Shown here piece after piece: positions 22,513 to 34,116 of a stretch of DNA of 64,000 bases. The position numbers and the translations under genes are program-made. Source of the stretch: Rhexocercosporidium sp. MPI-PUGE-AT-0058 (lineage: Eukaryota; Ascomycota; Leotiomycetes; Helotiales); the NCBI GenBank assembly GCA_020746875.1, contig JAGTJL010000004.1:2356001-2420000 (forward strand). Reading direction: 5' to 3'. Position 1 is the first letter of the stretch; each line of letters starts with the position of its first letter. The notes under the pieces are model-generated. The model was not told the origin of the DNA. It was given only the letters and a program-made list of their open reading frames with translations, and ran no database searches.

Positions 22513-23346
22513 TAGTAGTACTTGTTAATAATCGATACATGAAAGTCTTGATATGATATCTCCTTTTCTTCTCACCTCTATTTTAAAGGGTTCTAGAGGC
22601 GTAACGTTACTATAGCAATTTGATAATTGCTTCTAGAATCCTCTTGAATAAACTATTCATGTAACTTGCAAACAATATCGTCTACGTGATGGACAAGTCA
22701 CGCGCCATGTAGGGATTAATTCAATGAATCAGCCGTTTCAGCTGTTGCGACTAAAATTGTCGAGCAGGAGAAAAAGAAACGACGTCGGAGTCAAAAATAG
22801 ATCTGGTGGTCTATGATCAGAATAATTTTATGCAACAGTAGGCAAAGCCGATTTCGCAAGCGACTGTACCAATATAGAGTAGTTAGCAATTGGGCCCTTG
22901 AACTTAAAACCATGCTTCTGGTCGTCCCGTCCCGTCCTGAAGTGTCTCAGCGGCCCTTAAGAGGAGTCCTTCCCCGCGTTTCTTTCCTTCTCTTCATGTA
23001 TCTTTGTTGCACGGTCAAAATTCCCCAAAACACCTATCATCTCACGAAGACTACTCTCTTGCTATCGCACTGACTTTCTTCTTTCTTTTTATTTGCTTCG
23101 ATCCTAATGATAAGTAGGGTCATCCACGTTGCCCTCCTGGTCTCTTCGTAGAACGCCACTAGGCGCACGACCACAACCCAGAAAACGTCGCTAAGAGAAC
23201 GACAACCTCGCCGAGTTCTCGAGTGCATCCAGAAGTGCCAAAGTAGACCCGAAGCGCGTACGAGAAGAACCTGCAGATGTACTAATCTACTATCTCCTTC
23301 TCGCTGACCGCATCTCAACTAATCCTGGACAGATTAATTATGCTGA
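22513..23346. other. Intergenic, no gene recognised
   Basis: 834 bp between the NLR-like gene and the broken bacterial-type gene. No coding signal found; it may hold the lost 5' end of the latter. Confidence 0.45.
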
Positions 23347-25175
23347 AGAAGCTTCAGAACACACGCCAAAAATATTCCGTCGACAAAGCTCGAGGAAGCA
23401 GCAAGAAGTAAGGCGCAATTAGCACGGCTTGAATTCTCCCAAAAAGCCGTTACAACGTGGAAATCCCATGACGAGAAACATGGCAATTGGCCTGTCGTGT
23501 ATGTATTGGACGACGGCAACGGCGCCGCACGCGCCAATTCGAAGACGCCGAGGGACATCTACGTTGGGGAGACGCTCTATGCCGCCAGCCGAATGCATCA
23601 GCATCTCAAAACGCCTGCGAAACAGCACCTCAAGAACATTCGAGTCACCATCGATGAGAGATTTAATAAGTCGGTTTGCCTTGACTTGGAATCTTACCTT
23701 ATCAAAATGTTGGCCGGCGACGGTGCTAATCGGGTGCTCAACCGAAATAACGGTATCACTGAAACGCGGTACTATCAACGCGAGATGTATCGCGAGGGTC
23801 TTCGCTACATCTTCGAACGACTCAAGGCGGAGGGTGTCTTCACGCGTAGTATCCCCGAAATCAAAAACAGCAACCTTTTCAAGTTATCGCCATTCAAAGC
23901 GCTGACGGAAGATCAAGCCAACTCTGTAGAAGAAATCATCAACGGGCTCCTTATTGACATTGAGAGAGGTAGCAAAAGCACAATCGTCATTCAAGGCGAT
24001 CCAGGCACAGGCAAGACTGTCATGGCGATATATATGATCAAACTGCTCATCGATATCAAGACGTTTACTTCACTAGAAGATCTGGATAGCGACTCGCAGT
24101 TCTCTGGTTTCTTTACAGAAAGGAATCAGCGACTTCTTCACGGGTTTCACATCGGCCTGGTGGTGCCCCAGCAGTCGCTACGAAAGTCCATCGAGATGGT
24201 CTTCAAGAAAACGCCCGGGCTTCAACCCCCAATGGCCATTGACGCCTTCCGAGTTGGAGAAGATAAGGAATTTTTTGACCTCCTGTTGGTAGATGAAACC
24301 CACCGGCTTAATCAACGTGCCAATCAAGCAGGGGCAGTCCCAAACATCAAATTCGCAACCATCACGAGAAAGCTCTTTGGTAGCGACGATAAAAAAGCAA
24401 GACCCAACTTGATTGGATAGGGGCGAAGAGTCGACATCAAATATTCCTCTTAGACGCTGCGCAGAGTGTTCGACCAGCTGATCTGCCCACTGAGCTGTTG
24501 TCGGGTCTGGTCGCCGACACTCGTGCATCGGGTCGGCATTTTCAACTTCGGACTCAGATGCGTGTCAAAGCGGGATCCGATTTTATGTCTTATGTTCGTT
24601 GGATTCTCGATCCTCATCCTCTCTCGTACCCAAGAGTGAGACAGGATTTTGGAGAATATGATTTTCGCTTGTTCGACAGCGTTGCACATATGCGAGACCA
24701 AATTTTCCAGCGTAACGCTGAAGTAGGCCTTTCACGGATGGTCGCTGGCTTTGCATAGCCATGGAGGAGTAGAAAGGACAAGAACAACTTCGACATAGAA
24801 ATTGGCACGACGCAGCTCCGCTGGAACAACGTCGACACTGACTGGATTGCTTCTAGCAAAGCGCTCGAGGAAGTAGGATCAATCCATACAGTCCAAGGTT
24901 ACGATCTGAACTACGTTGGTGTCATTATCGGTCTTGATCTGCGATTCGACCCTGAGAAGAGGCGTCTTTTCATTGATCGCAAGTCGTACTGTGACAAGAG
25001 AGGCAAGGAGAACAACCCAGTTCTCGGCAAGACATATTCGGATGACGACTTGCTGCGATTCATTACACAGATCTATGCAGTGCTCATGACGCGTGGTATT
25101 CGTGGAACGTATGTTTATGCATGCGATCTCGCGTTGAGAGATTATCTCAATGTTTTCATCCCTACGCGCTCCTAA
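23347..25175 (+). pseudogene. Bacterial-type GIY-YIG + DUF2075 P-loop protein, broken
   Basis: Reads as an intronless bacterial protein: a GIY-YIG nuclease-like N-terminus (WPVVYVLDD at about 23488, DIYVGETLYAASRMHQHL) fused to a DUF2075 (Schlafen-related) ATPase. Walker A GDPGTGKT is at 23995-24018 and a DExH-type LLLVDETHRL near 24280. The typical DUF2075 tail follows: GSIHTVQGYDLNYVGVIIG, NPVLGKTY, AVLMTRGIRGTYVYACD. Defects: no in-frame ATG upstream of the GIY-YIG domain and an in-frame TGA at 23344; a frame change at the A6 run near 24393 (downstream homology continues in the next frame as KTQLDWI, HQIFLLDAAQSVRPAD); and a TAG at 24756-24758 in VAGFA-stop-PWRS, where family members as I recall have Trp. 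Probably transferred from a bacterium and then inactivated, though sequencing error at A6 is possible. Confidence 0.8.
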
Positions 25176-26444
25176 TACCGTAGCACACAAGTGATCAGCA
25201 GCATAGGTAGGCCTAGGGTTGCCTCAAGCCGTTCTTTGATGTACATGGCTAGCTCTGGATGAAGATAAGTGAGTGCAGACAAGACAAGATCAAGAACTGG
25301 CCAGAGCGTGGGTCTTCATGAGTATCCTGTAGCCAAGATAGTGTATAGACAAGCTGAAACCGAAAAATGTCGCTATATGAGTGCGTTGCTACTATCTCAA
25401 GATTTGATGCAATACAATAATGTCCTAATGAACGCGCGACTGAGAATATAATATATCCACATGTTTTCGACCATGCAATAGCAAAAGATTTCAAAAATGT
25501 CCCCAACTAGTCAATAGACTCTGCGAGAAATCCACAGTCGCTTTCATACAAATCCCAACCACATACATATAGGACATCTCGTTATTTTCAAAATTACAGT
25601 GTAAAGATGCCCTAGCTGACTTGTACCAGTACATTCATAACTGATATCCCGCGTCTATATACTCTACACAGATATCAGCATGTATTCGGGGCAATTTCAC
25701 GACCTAGAATTCGACACCGAGGCCCAGATCAAGCCGTAATTACTACGCCGAATTCCTCCATGCTGTTCACATAATACTTTTTAAAGAACTATTTGACCTG
25801 CGCTGTATCCTATCCCCGCTATTTCTTGCTGGCTTCTTTTGTACATCAAGTTTGAGAGTGAAAGATAAGATTATGAGGTTCATGATCGAAGTCTAGGAAA
25901 ATAAATATCGAGGTGTAATTAACCGATAATTTGCGGAGGCTCTTGCAGACTATCTACCGAGAGCAGACTGTTGCCGTCGCAGAGACGAAAAATGAAAAAT
26001 TTAGGGGATTGGGTCAATAAGATGGAACGGAAGGGGCAAGAGCTCAGTATGTATAGCTTATGAAGGCAGTCTACAGAATACGTGGAACACATGGTACTAA
26101 TTGGGGAGCATCTACCAGGGGGTCCCTAAAAACCCATCGGTGAAGACCGAGAAAGAAGCTAATTAGCCGTCCAAACTCACAACCAAAAAATATCAATATT
26201 TAGAGCTTAGACAAGGTGCAAATTTTAGTGAGAGATATGGTCAAAAGGCGGGAATGTAAGAAGGAAACTAGAGAGAACTTATGTCCGGCATCTAGGTATG
26301 GAGGGCACGGCCGTGGAGGACCTTGGAGCTGCGGATACGATCGATACAAAAGTCATCCCAAGGATGCAAGTGATTCAATGAAGAGTGTCTTCAGCCTCGA
26401 TTTACTACAACATATCAACCCAGCACAAAATTCGATCTCTCAAA
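25176..26444. other. Intergenic, AT-rich
   Basis: About 1.27 kb with no supportable gene; partly AT-rich. Short ORFs lack features. Confidence 0.5.
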
Positions 26445-26741
26445 TCAACGAGCCGACCCTCCCTTCTTCCCAGCCTCACTCGCCTTCTCACTTCCAGGCT
26501 CAAAGGAGCCGCTTGAGGCTTTCCCGCCTTTGCTTGCAATCTCCTGGACTTCCTCCTTCGGTCTGTTGGCAAAATTGCCAGGGTTTGTGTTGCCAGTGGT
26601 CGAAGTTGTTTCGGTGGTGTTGTCAGAGCCACCAGAGTGCCCATGGCCACGAGATTGACCTCCCTTACTTGCAATCTCTTGCACCTCCTCCCTCGGTCTG
26701 TTGGCAAAATTGCCGGGATTCGTGTTTCCGGTCGAAGACAT
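26445..26741 (-). CDS. con-10: Con-10 type conidiation/stress protein (KGG repeats)
   Basis: 98-residue hydrophilic protein with the fungal conidiation-specific protein 10 signature. Two copies of NPGNFANRPxEEVQEIASKGG are at about residues 8-28 and 52-72, separated by a His/Ser/Gly/Thr-rich spacer, and then comes SGSFEPGSEKASEAGKKGG. The KGG motifs are shared with bacterial general-stress proteins. In Neurospora con-10 accumulates during conidiation and is light-responsive. Here the opening unit is itself duplicated, which differs from the usual single NPGNFANRP start. No intron. A TATA-like element lies about 115-125 bp upstream. Confidence 0.9.
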   Translation of the reverse strand: MSSTGNTNPGNFANRPREEVQEIASKGGQSRGHGHSGGSDNTTETTSTTGNTNPGNFANRPKEEVQEIASKGGKASSGSFEPGSEKASEAGKKGGSAR

Positions 26742-26851
26742 AATAAGAGTTGATTGGGTTTGAAAGGTGTTTGGCCTTAGATGAAAGTTGGTGAAGTGAG
26801 GATTTTTTGTAGGGAGGATGGAATTTGAAGTCTCACATTCGGTCTACGGCT

Positions 26852-26865
26852 GTATTTAATTTATA
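26852..26865 (-). promoter_or_regulatory. TATA-like element upstream of con-10
   Basis: TATAAATTAAATAC on the minus strand, 111-124 bp before the con-10 start codon, a plausible position once a 5' UTR is allowed. Confidence 0.35.
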
Positions 26866-27580
26866 GACATCGTGGCTGGGAGTAAACGCATTTCTCCACC
26901 TAAATGATGTCATGGTGATTATTACGACAGACTAATAATGACATGAATGTTGATCTTGTGATGCAATTGAGGAGTTCAATCCCAGTTTGTTACAATGGGC
27001 CATTTTACATTACGTCAATAGCATTTGCCCAACTTCGAATTCCCGATGCACATTCAATCAAGCCCCTCTTAGAAAGTCGGCTCACCTCTAATTACCGCAT
27101 TGAATTTTTTTGAACAACGTACTGGAAGGGGCGTGATTGGTAGAGAATCTTAAATTTACGACGTAAGTAAATGAATAATAGATATCAATTTCTTAGGATT
27201 ATGTTTTCCTGATTCGATACTTTTACTATAATTACGTGCGTCATGGCTGTTGTCGTGCCGTCATGTAGATTACTCTGTTCTCATGTATTATTGGCGAGCC
27301 TGTCTGTCTAAGCGATGATGGCGGATGGAATATCGAGGCATTTACGGCTCAATTTGAGATGACGAAAGACGAGAAAAAACTATTTTCAATATGTCACCAT
27401 TAGCAAATCAGCATAACTGAGGTGAGTAGTTGTCAGTAGAGCAAGCTTAATACAATAACCACATGCGCACTACAGAAAGTGTCCACAAAGTAGCACCACA
27501 AAGAATCATCAATAGTGCACACCAGCACTCTGAAACCCTCACAGCCTGAATATACATCAATTCTATTTGACACAACAAAG
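26866..27580. other. Divergent promoter region
   Basis: About 0.7 kb shared between con-10 (minus) and the small plus-strand gene at 27581; AT-rich, no coding signal. Confidence 0.45.
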
Positions 27581-28040
27581 ATGTCTACGAACGCAAATCT
27601 CGAGTTCAACAATCAAAATACTGAGACCGATGACGTTGTTCAAGGGGGTGACACCGTCGATAACTCTTACGCTAGCGGCAATAATGAGCCTGTTCCTGTT
27701 CTGAAAGACGAGAAGCCAGTTGAGCAGCCCAACGACAGACGCAATCCGGATTCGGATGAAGCTCTTGGTAAGTTAGTGTCTTGAATCGTTGATGCAGATC
27801 TGCTATAAGCCCTTCCTACCTTTGCTATCCAGCAAAAGCTACGAAAGAAATAGTTCTTTACTAATGGTGATATGGTTAATAGAACAAGACGAAAGAGAGG
27901 CTATTGACAAGTCCAACATTTTGAAGGGTGATCGGACTCGTCATGCTAAACCGGCTGGTACTTACCAGGAGCCGAGCGATGAACAAGGCTTGCCGAAGAC
28001 GGTGCTTGATGGCACAGATGGGATGTCTTCTACACGTTGA
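27581..28040 (+). CDS. Small disordered hypothetical protein, two exons
   Basis: Exons 27581-27767 and 27883-28040 give a 114-residue very hydrophilic protein. The intron starts GTAAGT, contains CTAATG and ends AATAG; the join is phase 1 and reads EALEQDEREAID. Composition is Asn, Asp, Glu, Lys and Gln rich with almost no hydrophobic residues: MSTNANLEFNNQN ... NNEPVPVLKDEKPVEQP ... GDRTRHAKPAGTYQEPSDEQG. The ATG at 27581 is preferred over the in-frame ATG at 27515, which precedes ACAAAGATGTC context. It is probably a disordered, stress-type protein and is divergent from con-10, which may hint at co-regulation. No family recognised. Confidence 0.55.
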
Positions 28041-30095
28041 GTAGTCCTTGGACAGCAGACGTGAGAGGCACAGATTATTCCGGGAGACGTATGCAATCTT
28101 GAATGGCAAAGGGAGAAAGAAATACTTTTGAGCAGTGAATGTGAGATTTTGTTACAATTTTCTTGTTCGGTATCAGTCGAATATTCCTGTGTATCCTTTT
28201 GTTGTTCAACCGTGCCGTTGCCCATGAATTAAATGTTTGCATTGTTCCCTTCACCTCCACGATGCCAAAAGTATTGAGTGAGCCACTAATACCCTACCCC
28301 TACGATTCATTTACCAAACGCGTAATCAATTTTATCGCCTGACATGTCTGCAATGCCACGCAATTTGAGGGCCATGCTACAGTAAAACTCACGAGAGCCA
28401 TCGTGTCGTCTAAAAATATGTTTTAAAAGACTGCTAAAGTCGAGCCACTGTTATCCCGTTACGTTAACATAAAAAAAAAGTTCCCGGCTAATCACAGTGA
28501 GAAGTGGCACTTTCATTGCTATTGTCAAAAGACTCAAATGCTGGAAAATACGTCTGAATAGCACCACTTGCCTAGTCATCATCCACGCTGACAGAGACAG
28601 GGAAGGATATGATGAATTCGGAAAATCCCGGGTTTCGATGCTACTAAGGATATCATTGAGGGCAGAGAGCTGTTAGCTGGTGAGAGCCCCACTTGATTGC
28701 TGCCGCAAAGTGCAAGGGGGAGTACGTGGTGAAAAGTACAAAAGAGTTGGCAGGACAAGTGATGGTGATGTCGATGAAAAAGTCTGCTTTGAGAGTTTGG
28801 TATTGGAAGCAAAATTCCGTATGACAATTATATATACGCTATCATGGTAAAGGCTTAATTCATGATACGATATCGCTCGATGAGGTCAAAATAGAACTAT
28901 CATGTGAGTTAAGATGGGGTAGTTAGATGTCGGAGCTGGGCTCCTTAAGCGAATTTTTGTTGACACAATGCGGGGTTTGGGAAATGCTTGATATATTTGG
29001 GAAGATTGCTAGCTGTAGATGAGCTATCTAGGAGTTGATAATGAAGTCTGATCATTCCTGTAAATCCAAATTCTCGAGCGTTCCGGGATTGTGGGCAACC
29101 TTGTGACCGTGTTGATCGTGGAAAATCACTGGCATTGTTTAGTCTTTCGATCAAGTGTCGGGATTTTCGCCTTCAAACCTTTTGGAGGGTTTTTTACATC
29201 CTCCTTTTTGGCTTCTTCTTGTGTTGTGATTATTTTTTCAACCTGAAACCGTCAGAGATAAGTTCAAGAGTATTCAAGGTAGGGACTTGCCTCTCCCTCC
29301 CGCTTTCCGCCCCTGAATTTGGTGAAAACCCTGTCCCCTTCATCGATGACATTCCCTTTCTTGTCCTCAGCCTGTGTTGACATAGCTATACTTTGTGATG
29401 AGTGATGTGTTCCGCTTCTATTGATCTCAAGAATGGAACTTTTGATTTCGGTCTACGCTGGATACTTGTAAAATTTAATAAGAAAGTAGGATGTGTGAGA
29501 AGTCCTACAGTTGTTTTATTGTCAACGTCATTGACCACGGAAATCCGCTCGGTAATTACCCCTGACAGTTTTCTTAAACCGACCAATTAAATTCGAAAGT
29601 TGCACAGGCTTCTTGCATCAAGGTGTTGGTCGTATTGCATCATGGTCCCGATGGTGTTGACATCACCATGATAAATGTTATGGATATCATTTGTTTCGGA
29701 TGTACAGTACTATTGCACGCGGTCGTGTAACAAAATGTCAGACGCAATTCACGACCGGCACCAGATACCAGCCATTTACATCGAATCTCGCCCTTAGCGG
29801 CGCTGTAAATCAAATGAGATAGTAGACGGGGAGGATCAAGTAGCATCGTGGGGTGTCTGCTGGGAAGGTATTGATGATGATGTCATCAATAGAGAGCTGG
29901 GGTTCGCTTATGCGACCCGCAATTTTTTGCAGACCATAAACAGCCCAAGAAGTGGTTCCCCAGAAATTACTCGGTACACCTTCTTACCCTACCCATCATA
30001 TATTTCGCTGATGTCATCTTATAAAACGAAGTGTGCATATAGCAACTGCAGTTGCCAATGAAAAACGCCATTCAGGATATCGTCACTCCATCAAC
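28041..30095. other. Long intergenic, no gene recognised
   Basis: About 2 kb, AT-rich, with no convincing ORF. TATAAAA at 30020-30026 lies 70 bp before the decayed SDR start. Confidence 0.5.
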
Positions 30096-31004
30096 ATGAG
30101 CCACGCATCCAACGAAGATATCATCCGTGACGCCTTCTTTAATATCGACGGCCGGGTTGCTCTTGTTACTAGTGAGTGCATGCCTTAGCTTTTGGATAGA
30201 AGCTGACTCCATAGGCGGTAGGTCTGGGATTGGATTGATGATCACTCAAGCTCGCGCTACCATCGGAGCTAAAGTATGTATTGTTGAGGACGGGAGAGAC
30301 ACTCGAGACTGTAGCAAATCAATATAAGGGCGATCATATTGATGGCGAGATCATCCCACTTCAAGGCAAAGCTAGTAAGCAGGAACATATCGCCCGTCTA
30401 ATGATGAATATTCCAAACGCGAGAAGTGCCTTTGCACTCTTGGCAGCAATGTTGGTCCACAGGTTTCCACTTTTTAGAGGAGGCTCAATATCCAGAAGAA
30501 AAGAAGAGGAATCTGTTCGAGTCGGATGATGCCACATTTGAAGAATGAGAGAAGATCCACCGTACAAATGTTGCACAAACCTACCTCACAACCGCCGCAT
30601 TCTTGCCTTTATTGGCTCACTTCATGGAATAGCACAAGGATTACTCGGGTACTGTTATCAATATTGCTTCCGTCTTCGATCTCCTCAAGGACTCCCAGAA
30701 TCATCCCGCTTACAATAACAGCAAAGCTGCCGCAATCTTCTTGAGCGGTACCCTTGCTACTCTTGTTGCTCGGAACCATTTCAAGATTCGCATAAATTTT
30801 ATTTCCCTTCGCATATTCCCAAGCGAGATGACCCCAGGAGGTAGTGCTAAAGACCAAAAGTGCCATAATCCAAAGGAGAAGTATAGCAAAGTTCCAGCTC
30901 GTCAACTGGCAAGGAAGAGGTCATTTCTTCCGCCGTGATTTACCTTGTAATTAATCAGTAATGGACATTGCGAGATTGTCCGTGGGGAAGACAGCCTAAT
31001 TTAA
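30096..31004 (+). pseudogene. Short-chain dehydrogenase/reductase, decayed
   Basis: SDR remnant. It begins MSHASNEDIIRDAFFNIDGRVALVT, then a GTGAGT..CATAG intron and GGRSGIGL (Rossmann glycine motif). In other frames follow RRETLETVANQYKGD, a region matching the NNAG part but scrambled, ATFEE-stop-EK, and SGTVINIASVF with HPAYNNSKAAAIFLSGTLA. That carries the catalytic YxxxK, then RIFPSEMTPGGS. It ends in NGHCEIVRGEDSL in yet another frame. At least four frame changes and several stops (TGA near 30544, TAG near 30632, TGA near 30938) rule out a working enzyme. The preserved TATA element and first intron suggest a once normal gene rather than a processed copy. Confidence 0.8.
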
Positions 31005-31282
31005 GGGTAGTGATCGAGTGGGCTAGTGTACTTTTGGCAAGGTATTTTGTTATGACCGCAGGTAACTGTATTTGGCATAAGCAGGACGAAAATTACTCTA
31101 AGCAGCCTCGACCCCAGAAGTGATTTGAAATCATGAGAGGAAATATGTTGACGGTATTCACGTAATTAAGCTACATACTTTGATCTCTCCAAAAAGAAAT
31201 CGGCGCCAACAGTGACCTTCACCACTCGCCAAAAACGGCATTCAGCTGTCACCCACCCTTGTCGACAAGCCGAGCGATGTAA

Positions 31283-31999
31283 CTACTTGGTGCTCGGATT
31301 AGGACTGATTGTCTCGTCCGGAAACTTCCTAAATATATCCCCCAAGTGATCAATTGGCGCCGTCATCAACCCTATCACAGTCTCAAATGGTGGTTTGTTT
31401 GGGGCATGCGGATGACTGCGGCTAGGAACAAATGCTTTCGTGCGACCAAAGGATTTAGCCATCGACTCGCTCTCGTCATTTTGGAGCGCGCTTTCGAGTG
31501 CTGGAAGGTCGTCATTCTCCTCTTCTTTGATATGCTGATTCAGGTCTTTCATGAGAGCCTCGAGGGTGGGCATGAATTCCGGTTTTTCTGGCGTCAACTT
31601 CTGAAACTTGTATAACGCGTCCTTGACCTGGTACCGTTAGTCTCAAGACCAGTTTCCCTAGGATGATATCAAATATACCGATTGATGTTCATCACGATCC
31701 TTATCGGCCATAGCTTGGCCTTTGGCACCGAGATGCTTTGCGAAGGCAGGATAAACTACTAGCTCTTCTCCGATCGAGTGACGAGCTAGCTCCCAAGTGA
31801 ACTGATTTTGCCAGCGGGTTTTCGAGTCATCATCGGTTGCCGTGCGGATATTTTCAGCATATTCCTTGATCGCTTGATGATCCTCCTTAATTGCATCCGA
31901 AATAGTAGACATAGCGGCGCACGATACAAAGGTGTTGTGCTTGAAAATATGGATCGATGAGCGTGCGGAAGGACGGACAGCCTTAAGGAGAAAAGACAT
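31283..31999 (-). CDS. Hemerythrin HHE-domain protein
   Basis: Exons 31679-31999 and 31283-31627 give 221 residues; the intron (GTATAT..ACCAG) is phase 0, joining DEHQS to VKDALYKFQKL. HHE cation-binding motifs are present: IKEDHQAIKEYAENI, FTWELARHSIGEELVVYPAF, KDRDEHQSV and LNQHIKEEENDDLPALE. These supply the His/Glu set for a di-iron or metal site. The first 30 residues (SFLLKAVRPSARSSIHIFKH) are basic and amphipathic, resembling a mitochondrial presequence; a second Met (MSTISDAI) would start the bare domain. Fungal members are mostly uncharacterised; roles in iron, oxygen or NO handling are inferred. The C-terminus PIDHLGDIFRKFPDE is typical of these fungal proteins. Confidence 0.85.
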
Positions 32000-33229
32000 T
32001 GGGTTCGGTATGTGGGGGTGTAGCTGGACATGGACAGTTGGATAGAACGGCTTGATATATAGCAGCGCATCCGGAGATATGTCATACAGCTCAATCCCGC
32101 CTCAGCTTCTGAATGCTAATTCAATTCGAAATTAATCACGTCTCATTGGCAAAGGGTTTACTGCGAGGCTCAATGACAGCAGGGCACGGGAAGTCAAATT
32201 CGATGGCGTCCGCCCACCTTGCGCCTTTCCTAAATTTACGTCAATCACTTCCGGATGTTGACAAAGCCACCAGTTTTCTCCAGACTGCAAGACTTGGTGT
32301 AACCCTGGTGACAGGTCGCGACTCAAAGGGTCGCATCAAGAACTGCCCCTCGTTTCTGCTTTTGATGGCATCACCCCCTTTTGCCAAGTGTTCCTTAGTC
32401 AATATCCAGCGCTTTCGACGGACCATTTGCTCCGGCTTCAGAGATCTCGTGGCATTGATCCGCCAATACTGAAATAATAATGATTCGATGTCGCCCCAAT
32501 GCAGACAAATCTTGGCAGAACGCCTCACGGAAAAAAGCGACCTACTAGAGAGTTCTGACAGCGGGTGTGGATCGCCAGTGTGCTATGGCTATGGCGTAAC
32601 GAATGGCCTAGTGTGTGGGGACCCCAGGTTTGCCGACATCCAGGTCTCAACATGACACATGAGGCCCGGATCCATCTTAACTGTGCAGCCCTCCCCAAGC
32701 TATAATCCCGTAGCGATCCGTAAGTGCGTTGCAATACACTAACATTATTTGGATCCCAGGATAGAATTCTAATTATCAGTGCATAAATCTACTCAAGATT
32801 GACTACAGAATAGGCTTTTGCTATTCGTTACAGGATCGCTACTAGAGTCCGAAATAATGAAATGTTCTATTTACGAAGGGTACTAACCATCTCGAACGCG
32901 AAGAGCAGTCAACCAGAATAATCTAAATTTATAAGTCTTGAAGATCTCCCTACAAGTCTAGGCAGCACAAGACGAGAGTTAAAAGAAGAAAGGAGAGTGA
33001 TCGCAAAGCCCTGAAAATGACTATCAGCACTATTGTGATGAGCTCATTGCTTCTCTCTTGTCGGGTGCTTCACAACTTCATCTTCAAGGAAATTTATTGA
33101 CGTTGGTAATTCGCATTCCAGCCCCCTTCACACTGACGTCGGTCAACATTTATTAGACCGGAGCTAGCCGTTTTAATCAGCAACTGTGGACATTCATTCA
33201 GTCAACTTTTGATTGGGCTCAGCACAAAT
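32000..33229. other. Intergenic, no gene recognised
   Basis: About 1.2 kb; short ORFs only, none with recognisable features. Confidence 0.5.
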
Positions 33230-34116
33230 ATGGATGAGCACAGAGCTGTTGCCGTGATGGGCGCTACTGGTGAGCGAATTTCATACATCGCGATTCCGAT
33301 CACTAACAAAGTCTAGGCCGTTAAGGGCGAGATAGAGATGAGCCTCAATATTCACAATGGGCAAAAAAAGAGAACCACGTCCGAGGCATGACTTGATCTC
33401 TCATAAGCGAATTTGCGGAAAGTCTCGAACGCGATTACCCGCAGTTTTCCCTGGTGCAAAGGCAGATGGACGAGAGTTCGTCTCTCGAAAAGTGCTTCGA
33501 GGTGTGTTACGGTGTCTCCATCGACTCATGGATCCTTCGATCCCCCGAAACCCCACTCAAAGAATGGTCACGAATTGAACTCACTCTTGGCAAATAATGT
33601 TGCCAAGCTACTTAAGGAAATCTCCCCTTTCCGTAGCAGAAGATCTATACACTAACCAATAAATAGCAGATGGGTACACAACACGTTATCTGTGCGAACT
33701 TCCCCTCCATTTTCGATGCCACAGACGGCAGTATCAACATCCGCCATTATGAGAGTAAACGCCAAGTCTCACTACAATTACAAGCATCCTTATCCCGTGA
33801 ATCTTTCTCTGTGCTTGAACATTCTATACGGACGTCAACGATATGAAGTATAGGCTGCGAGGATCTAGTTAGCAAAATCAGCCCCGTGGCCGGGATTAAA
33901 GCTACATGTCGACAGTGTTCTTTGGAGGAGTTCGGCTTGTTGGAAGCTACGGATGGCACCAAAGAGCAGGAGTTGAGAGAAATAGACAAGTAGTTAGCTA
34001 TTGGTAGCGATAAGGCTCGTTATAGTACCATTAGTATAGATAGGCTAGGACAGGCTCAGAGGGAAACGTATGTTGAGGCTTTGAGTTGGGAGAAGTTTTT
34101 GGAGCGGAGAGGGTGA
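33230..34116 (+). pseudogene. NmrA-like NAD(P)-binding protein, decayed
   Basis: Begins MDEHRAVAVMGATG, a Rossmann start typical of NmrA-like proteins, followed by a GTGAGC..TCTAG intron and then a stop (R-stop). Further pieces in shifting frames: VCYGVSIDSWILRSPETPLKEW (near 33500), QHVICANFPSIFDATDGSINIRHYESKRQVS (33670-33800), ATCRQCSLEEFGLLEATDG (near 33900) and ISIDRLGQAQRETYVEALSWEKFLERRG-stop (to 34116). The order and character fit an NmrA-like family member, but several stops and frame changes make it non-functional. The family call rests on recalled patterns. Confidence 0.55.
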
